From: Liolophura sinensis
Taxonomy: Eukaryota > Mollusca > Polyplacophora > Chitonida > Chitonidae
Direction of reading: 5' to 3'
Length of the DNA: 64,000 bases
Assembly (NCBI RefSeq): GCF_032854445.1
Contig: NC_088301.1
Coordinates: forward strand, 14,940,281-15,004,280
Position 1 is the first letter of the stretch. The number at the start of each line of letters is the position of its first letter. Shown here in pieces: positions 57,405 to 64,000 of the stretch. Made by a program: the position numbers and the translations under genes. The notes beneath the pieces are model-generated. The model worked only from the letters and a program-made list of their open reading frames with translations, was not told where the DNA came from and did no database searches.

Positions 57405-59300
57405 CGCGTCGCCTGTTTGGCATTGAACTGACTGGATGTAAACGGTTTAGTGTGCTGCATTGTCATATGTCTGCTTGGAGATTGTTTGTGGCCCGCCTCC
57501 TGTTTGGCATTGAACTGACTGGACATAAACCGTTTAGTGTACTCCATTGTCATATGTCTGTTTGGAGATTGCTTGTGGCGCGCCTCCTGTTTGGCATTTA
57601 ACTGACTGGAAGTAAAGGGTTTAGTGTGCTGTTTGTCATATGCGTAGACCATGACGAATCAGCTTTGTGTCAGTTGCCTGCTAGAGGATTGCTTGTGGTG
57701 CTCCCCCTCAGTTTGGCATTGAACTGACTGGACGTAAAAGGTTTAGTGTGCTGCTTCGTCATATGCGCAGACCATGACGGAACAGCTTTGTGTCCATTGC
57801 CTGTTAGGTGAATGCTTGTGGCGCGCTTCCTGTTTGGCATTGAACTGACTGGATGTAAACGGTTTAGTGTGCTGTTTTGTCATATGCGCAGACCATGACG
57901 GATCAGCTTTGTGTCAGTTGCCTGCTAGGTGAATGCTTGTGGCGCGCCTCCTGTTTGCCATTGAACTGACTGGACGTAAAAGGTTTAGTGTGCTGCTTTG
58001 GCATATGTCTGCTAGGAGATTGCTTGTGGCGCGCGTCCTGTTTGGCATTGAACTCACTGGACGTAAAAGGTTTAGTGGGCTGTTTTGTCATATGCGCAGA
58101 CCATGTCAGATCAGCTTTGTGTCAATTGCCTGGTAGAGGAATGCTTGTGGGTCTCCCCCGGTTTGGCATTGAACTCACTGGACGTAAAAGGTTTGGTGTG
58201 GTGCTTTGTCATACGTACAGACCATGACAGAACAGCTTTGTGTCAATTGCCTGCTAGGTGAATGCTTGTGGCGCGCCTGCTGTTTGGCATTGAACTCACT
58301 GGACGTAAACGGATTAGTGTGCTGCTTTGTCACATGTGCACACCATGACGGATCAGCTTTGTGTCAATCGCCTGCTAAGTGAATGCTTGTGGCGCGCTTC
58401 CTGTTTGGCATTGAACTGACTAAACGTAAAAAGTTTAGTGTGCTGCTTTGTCACATGTGCAAACCATGACGAATCAGCGCCTCCTGTTTGGCGTTGAACT
58501 CACTGGACGTAAAAGGTTTAGTGTGCTGCATTGTCATATGCGCAGACCATGACGGAACAGCTTTGTGTCAATTGCCTGCTAGAGGATTACTTGTGGTGCT
58601 CCCCCAGTTTGGCATTGGACAGACTGGTCGTAAAAGGTTTAGTGTGCTCCTTTGTCATATGCGCAGACCATGACGGAACAGCTTTTTGTCGATTGCATGC
58701 TAGGTGAATGGTTGTGGCGCTCCTCCAGTTTGGCATTTAACTGACTGGACGTAAACGGATTAGTGTGCTGCTTTGTCATATGTCTGTTAGAGGATTGCTT
58801 GTGGCGCGTCTCATTTATGGCATTGAACTGACTGGACGTAAAGGGTTTAGTGTGCTGTTTTGTCATATGCGCAGACCATGACGGATCAGCTTTGTGTCAA
58901 TTACCTGCTGGGGGAATGCTTGTGGCGCGCCTCCTGTTTGCCATTGAACTGATTGGACGTAAAAGGTTTAGTGTGCTGCTTTGTCATATGCGCAGACCAT
59001 GACGGAACAGCTTTGTGTCAATTGCCTGCTAGAGGATTGCTTGTCGTGCTCCCCCAGTTTGGCATTGAACTGACTGGACGTAGAAGGTTTAGTGTGCTGC
59101 TTTGTCATATGCGCAGACCATGACGGAACAGCTTTGTGTCAGTTGTCTTTGGCACTGATAAAACTGGATGTAAAAAGGGTTAGTGTGCTGGTTTGTCGTA
59201 TTCGCAGACAATAACAGATCAGATTTGTGTTAGTTACCTGCTAGAGGTTTGCTTGTGGCGCGCTGCTTGTATGGCATTGCGCAGACTGGATGTTAAAGGT
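57405..59300. repeat. Tandem array with two interleaved unit lengths, 87 and 121 bp
   Basis: The anchor TTTGGCATTGAACTGACTGG recurs at 57416, 57503, 57590, 57712, 57833, 57954, 58041, 58162, 58283 and 58404, then onward. Spacing is 87 or about 121 bp. Long units carry an extra 34 bp around GCGCAGACCATGACGGAACA. Short units are 29 codons and stay open on the complement (KPFTSSQFNAKQEARHKQSP). Long units shift frame, so the array as a whole is not one gene. Confidence 0.9.
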
Positions 59301-59609
59301 TAAGTGTGTTGGCGAGCCGTATTAAAAGATAACGGATCAATGCTTCGAGAATAATAATACAGAAAATGAATCCGGTATACATCAACATACGGTATACATT
59401 TACTTTTTGCAGACAATCTGTTTCGAGGCATTGACTAACGTACATCTATATGCTGTTGTTAGTATTCATCCGCTATATATGTAACATACGGTGTACATTT
59501 ACTTTTGCAGACAACCAATTTGAATTCTACAACCATAAATAACTGTAATGCTTGTGTACTTCCTAAAGTGAGCTGTAACGTAAGGTTACAATTATTGGTC
59601 TCGAGAGAC

Positions 59610-59822
59610 ATGAATTTAAGCGGTACATAAAAAGGACACGAATATAAGCGGTACATGAAAAACATGAATACAGCGGTATGTGAAAAACCATGGATATAAG
59701 CCGGAACATGAAAAAACATGAAAATAGCAATACATGGAAAAAACATGAGTGTAGCGGTACACGGAAAGCATGAATATAGCGGTACCTAGAACAAAAACGA
59801 GTGTAGCGGTACATAAATACCT
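59610..59822. repeat. About 30-bp minisatellite, roughly 7 units
   Basis: Units resemble AAACATGAATATAGCGGTAC followed by ATGGAAA. Their open frames on the complement are compositional. Confidence 0.75.
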
Positions 59823-61310
59823 GAGCGGATACTACTCCAACCAAGCACAGGGAAAATACAGGTGGTGTTAACATTGTTGACTTACAGTGACTGACCAGTG
59901 TGACTGACCAAGCCTTTAGTTACTGGGTGTAATCTGTGTCTTGACCTAGATAGAGACATCTGTCACGATAAGAGCGTTAGGAAAGACATACCTTATGGTG
60001 TTTTGTTTGTGCCATGAAAAAAGCGCTTATACGATCCGAAACAAGACGTTGAGTTTCAAAGTTCTAGGTCGACTTTCAACGTCAAATTTTAACAGGTATA
60101 CGCCCCGTTTATAAACTAGAGATATGATTCCGTTTAGTTTTGGGGCCTGATCTTTAATGGCACAAACAGAACACCATAAAGCTTTACGGTTCCCATAACG
60201 GTTCCGATAACGGTTTATATCCCCTGCAGTAACAGTACAACATCAAACTGACTAATTCTCGGGTTTAAGCGTTCTCTACGTCTCCGAAAGGCTTAGGACA
60301 CACAAAGTATACAAGATATTTTACTGGCACGATATCTTTCAGGTTTATGGAAGGAAAACCACCACTCTTGTCTAGGTACTAGTCGATTTTGATCTGTGAC
60401 AAACCTTCCTGACGTAACCTGCTCTATAAAAAGCGGAGAATGGTTTCCACCAAACGACCTCACAGGTATAGAGAACCATATAGTTGGATGCGTGTAAAAG
60501 AGAAGTGTTTTCTTTTCCAGAAGCAGGCCAAATTCTCCCTGCCGTAAAGAACAATTTTTACTGAGATTGTTTAGTTTCCTGATTTCCCTCTTAATGCGTC
60601 TTCTTGTCTCCAATCTGTTCTAACATCGTCATTTAAAACCATGCAGAATAATAAATAGATCGCGAAAGCGTCATCAGACCTAGCATCTCACTCCAGTGCA
60701 TTTATTTTGTCTTAACGTATATTCCATTTAAAATTTTCTGATATAAGCCAGTAGGGTATTAACGCAAGCTGAACCTTTTAACCAAAGGAAGTTCTGAAAG
60801 TGGTTGACATTGTGACTTAGGGATCTGATTAAATGTATTATCGCAATGTATTGTTGATTAACTAGCAGTCTTACGCTACATGAATAATGACTTTAATGTT
60901 CTGGTATAATGGCGTTTCCGTACCTTTCATTTTGCATTAACCTCACTTCAACACATGCCATTAATCAGCCTTAAATCAACTCCATTCGCCATGATATCGG
61001 ATCCAGTCAACAACCAGTCAAATAGGTTATACACATTTAACAGACAAATGTGAAATAGTAGCTACAGAACCATACCCTGGAGAGAGTTAATACAGCTGTA
61101 TGCTGTAAACAGTGACGGCATGTCCAGTTTCTGGTTACATAGAATTCAATAATATTTATTAAAGACCGAACTCTTGTAGCGGTCACAGAACCCACTATTC
61201 AAAATGTGGTATAATTGGGAAATCGTTTATTGTGGATGATGTCTAGTGGAATGCGCACCTCTTTCTGACGATCTCGCAATAATCCGCGATGTAAATAATG
61301 CTTGTTTATA
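59823..61310. other. Unassigned
   Basis: The 60293-60613 complement is open for 106 codons and contains splice-like ends, but shows no recognisable motif. The rest is AT-rich spacer. Confidence 0.35.
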
Positions 61311-61722
61311 GCTCAACGTCTTCAAACAGCCCAGACCATATCAGCTTCATAATTCCAGACCTGATCAGCTTTGTTATTTTGCTCAATGTTCTCATCAGTT
61401 TTATTATTGTGCTGATTGTTCTCAACCGGAGACGACATCAGCTTTATTATTGTATTCAGTGTCCTGAGATCAGTCCAGATCAGCTATAATATTATGTTCT
61501 TTGTTCTGAGTTCAGATCACATCAGCATTATTATTGTGTTCACTGTTTTGTATTCAGAGCATATTAGCTAAATTGTTATGTTCATTGTTCTGAATCGTAA
61601 CGAGATAAGATTTATTGTTTTGGGCATTGTTCTGAGTCGAGAACATCAACTTTATTATTGTGTTCATTGTTTTGAGTCAAGACGATATCAGCTTTATTAT
61701 TGTGCCCAGCGTTCCAGACCTT
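61311..61722. repeat. About 42-bp minisatellite, roughly 10 units
   Basis: Units resemble CATCAGCTTTATTATTGTGT, TCATTGTTCTGAGTCCAGAC. Anchors at 61441, 61483, 61525, 61568, 61610, 61649 and 61691 give 39-43 bp spacing. Confidence 0.82.
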
Positions 61723-62600
61723 CATGTTCATGAGTATATAATACCGGAGAAACAAACACCCTTGTCTACGTACTTACAAGTAACAAACTTCGTGGCATAA
61801 AACGCTCTCAAAACTGTTTGTCGTAAATATATTATTTCTTGTTCCTCTTTCTTTTTTTCTCTTTGTGTCTCTATTCGAAAATGGAAACGACGTTGTCTCA
61901 CTGTCTGCAAGAAAACTGATAGCGTCATATGTAACCATGTAAGAAGGCAAACATCATGACGGCCAGATCAAACCTGAAAATCCACTCAAGATCATTGGCT
62001 TTACTTTAATCTATGTTATATTTTCTTCTTTCAGTAGAAGTCAACTGGGGAGTAAAAAGAGGCGAAAGCTCTAACAAATGTAGATTCCTAAAGTTGTTAG
62101 CTTTGTGAGAATGTATTATCGGAATACACTGTTGATTATCTGCCAGTCTTATATTAAACGAATAATGGTGTTAGTGTGTTGGTATAATGGCGCCCCTTTA
62201 CGTCTTTTCATTTCACATTAACCTCCCTTCATCGGTCATCATCAAGCACCCTTCATGTCTCTTCGCTTGTTCGGACGGTTGCAACCAATCAAGTAAGCTA
62301 TACATACGTAACTAACATATTAAATGTATCATAAATCTTAGTTATTACATACTGGCAACAGCGCGGTATATTAAATAGTGTGGTGTATACGAACAGATCC
62401 AAATAGTAGTCAAACCATTTATGTTATTTTGATGAACACAGCGGCAGACACTGATTCTTTCATTTAGCTGGTGATAATGATGTTTAATTAAACATATAGT
62501 AACAATCAAAGAAAGTGGAAACTGACACCAAATCGCTAATGATAACAAAATGAAATTAAAAAGAAAGAGAAAAGACATAACGGAATTTCCAAGGTCTTAG

Positions 62601-62729
62601 TGATGAATATAGGGACGACAATTTCTCTTCATCGGTAGATCCACTTGGAGATATGTGTCTCCTGTACGTAGCACCTATTGATGACCCAATCTTTTATACG
62701 GGAAGCCTTCAGGCATCTGTCTTCATAAG
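62601..62729 (+). CDS. Candidate internal exon, unrecognised
   Basis: Acceptor AAGGTCTTAG|TGAT and donor ATAAG|GTACGA enclose 43 codons, phase 2 in and out, with no stop: DEYRDDNFSSSVDPLGDMCL then LYVAPIDDPIFYTGSLQASV. Its composition is coding-like compared with the AT-rich surroundings, and it matches none of the repeat families in the window. No family was recognised. Confidence 0.45.
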
Positions 62730-63483
62730 GTACGAATTTAAATCAATACTTTTTGCAGCATTTAATGACACCTGTGAGAATATATTAACTTAAATGTGCA
62801 GTGCATTATCCAGACCGGTTTTAGATAGCAATATATTTTGGAGACCAAACTAAAGGGATTGTGGAGAAAAAAAAAACATTTACGACGTGTAAATGAAATT
62901 GATGTGCATTAAATGAGATTAAATAAGGTGTTTGCAGTGTGGCAAAAATGTATTCTCTGAAAGTGACACTATTTTGGCACATAATTAAGAAAAGTGGCTG
63001 ACATCAACACCTGGTAATTGAACAGATTAGGGACTCTTAGATTAGTTTAGATATTGATGTAACACTAAATATACACAGACTTTATCGGACCGTTCACCAT
63101 CAACATGCACTATACAGCTTTGGGACATCTATGTCTTTTTGAGCGGAAGAAAGGCCCTTGACGGTAAGTCCCAAAGAAATACGATAAGAAAAAGCAAAAT
63201 CGCAGCACAATTATGTAAATTTTTGAATGAGAAGTATAAAACTTGATCGAAGTGCCCATAATAGCTATATTGCAATAGAAGAGATGGTTATTGAGAAATG
63301 ACACACCAAAAAATGGGCACTCAATCAAAAAAACCAATTTCTTGTACCGATAAGGCAGTGTAGTTTAAATTTAGATTATGAAGATCGACGTCATCCAGAA
63401 AAATATTTTAGTGAAACTTTCACGTACGTATTTCTGCGTGCTGTCAAAGTTCCATTTTGGTTATGGTTGTCTTCATATGTAGA

Positions 63484-63812
63484 GGAGGCCTCCTTGGCCG
63501 CGGGTGTTGACTTGGAACGCCCGTTACGGACTACGTATGGTATATGAATGTCGAACATGACGCTTATATTTAGCACTCCAGCGCGGCGCAATGACCCAGG
63601 AGCCTCTCACCACTGCAGTCGCTGTGAGTTCAAGTCCAACTCATGCTGGCTTCATCTCCAGCCATACGTGGGAAGATCTGCCAACAACCTGGGGATGGTC
63701 GTGGGTTTCTCCCAGGTCTCCATCCGGTTTACAACCACCATAACACTGACCGCCGCAAATAAGTGAAATATTCTTGAGTACAGTGTAAAACACTAATCAA
63801 ATAAATAAATAG
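63484..63812 (+). mobile_element. SINE family A with head interrupted by about 70 bp of retroelement tail block
   Basis: The head GGCCTCCTTGGCCGCGGGTG is separated from CCAGCGCGGCGCAATGACCC by about 70 bp. That insert (TTGACTTGGAACGCCCG, TATGGTATATGAATGTCG) resembles the retroelement terminal block. Body and AATCAAATAAATAAATAG tail follow normally. Confidence 0.8.
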
Positions 63813-63898
63813 TATATATGTAGACAATAAACTTTATAATATTACCAGTTTGGTCATATTGTGGCAAGTTTAAAACCTTTATTTCTTTCGGATTCTAG

Positions 63899-63950
63899 AA
63901 GGCATCCAGCATAGTACTGAACTGACAAAATTACTGTGGGTGGAGAACAG
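63899..63950 (+). CDS. Candidate internal exon near right edge, unrecognised
   Basis: Acceptor GGATTCTAG|AAGG and donor AACAG|GTAATT enclose GIQHSTELTKLLWVEN in one open frame (phase 1 in, phase 2 out). It may belong with 62601-62729, but the phases do not join directly, so another exon or a different gene would be needed. Confidence 0.35.
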
Positions 63951-64000
63951 GTAATTGGTTCTCTTTTTTTTTTCGAAGCAAAGATACACGTATAGGTCAA

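Noticed and set aside
57374-57652. 92-codon complement frame with 29-residue repeats
   Set aside because: It covers only the short-unit part of the 87/121-bp array; long units shift the frame and nothing marks it as a gene.
59459-59874. Overlapping Phe/Tyr-rich complement frames
   Set aside because: These are translations of a 30-bp minisatellite.
60293-60613. 106-codon frame on the complement
   Set aside because: It looks mildly coding-like but shows no motif, and no convincing phase-matched partner with the hydrolase exons was found.

Overview
The window is eukaryotic, animal nuclear DNA. Genes are split by GT-AG introns, intergenic DNA is AT-rich, and the sequence is full of tRNA-derived SINEs, solo LTRs, a palindromic MITE-like element, decayed retroelement fragments and tandem arrays. 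The dominant SINE (tail TTTATTT / GATTGGTGTTTTACGCCG read from the 3' side) is of a type I associate with mollusc genomes, so a mollusc or a related lophotrochozoan is my best guess. That attribution comes from memory and was not searched.

Two genes can be reconstructed exon by exon. (1) Plus strand, 22870-40624: a complete NMDA-type glutamate receptor subunit of the GluN3 class. Nine constitutive exons have matching phases and give 1188 codons, and one optional C-terminal exon is possible. Its second intron is almost entirely a 6.3 kb array of about 133 copies of a 47-bp unit. (2) Minus strand, 52158-45856: the 3' part of an alpha/beta-hydrolase gene. Five phase-compatible exons give 234 residues, including a nucleophile elbow AHSSG, an acidic loop NLDGG and a DGSHSGC histidine motif. 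An intron of this gene holds a 21-unit 54/51-bp array that stays open for 408 codons. Smaller coding traces are a symmetric 1-1 phase EGF-like exon (3400-3540) and two short unassigned exon candidates at the right edge (62601-62729, 63899-63950).

Layout. 1-22 kb is mostly non-genic: a solo LTR (536-1646), the EGF-like exon, a solo LTR inserted in a SINE with a 4-bp target duplication (4017-4777), a cluster of an unnamed dispersed repeat (4.9-6.1 kb), small minisatellites, SINEs, and reverse-transcriptase fragments with their terminal blocks (15.6-17.8 kb). 22.9-40.6 kb is the GluN3 gene. 40.6-45.8 kb holds SINEs, retroelement debris, a TACA microsatellite and a second LTR copy. 45.8-52.2 kb is the hydrolase gene. 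53-64 kb contains a long-TIR element, an 87/121-bp tandem array, two further minisatellites, SINEs and the exon candidates.

The two genes are convergent, with 3' ends about 5.2 kb apart. Nothing in the sequence suggests they work together. No tRNA, rRNA, CRISPR, bacterial or phage feature was seen. Exon boundaries are predictions from frame, splice consensus and protein similarity. Untranslated exons and promoters could not be placed.
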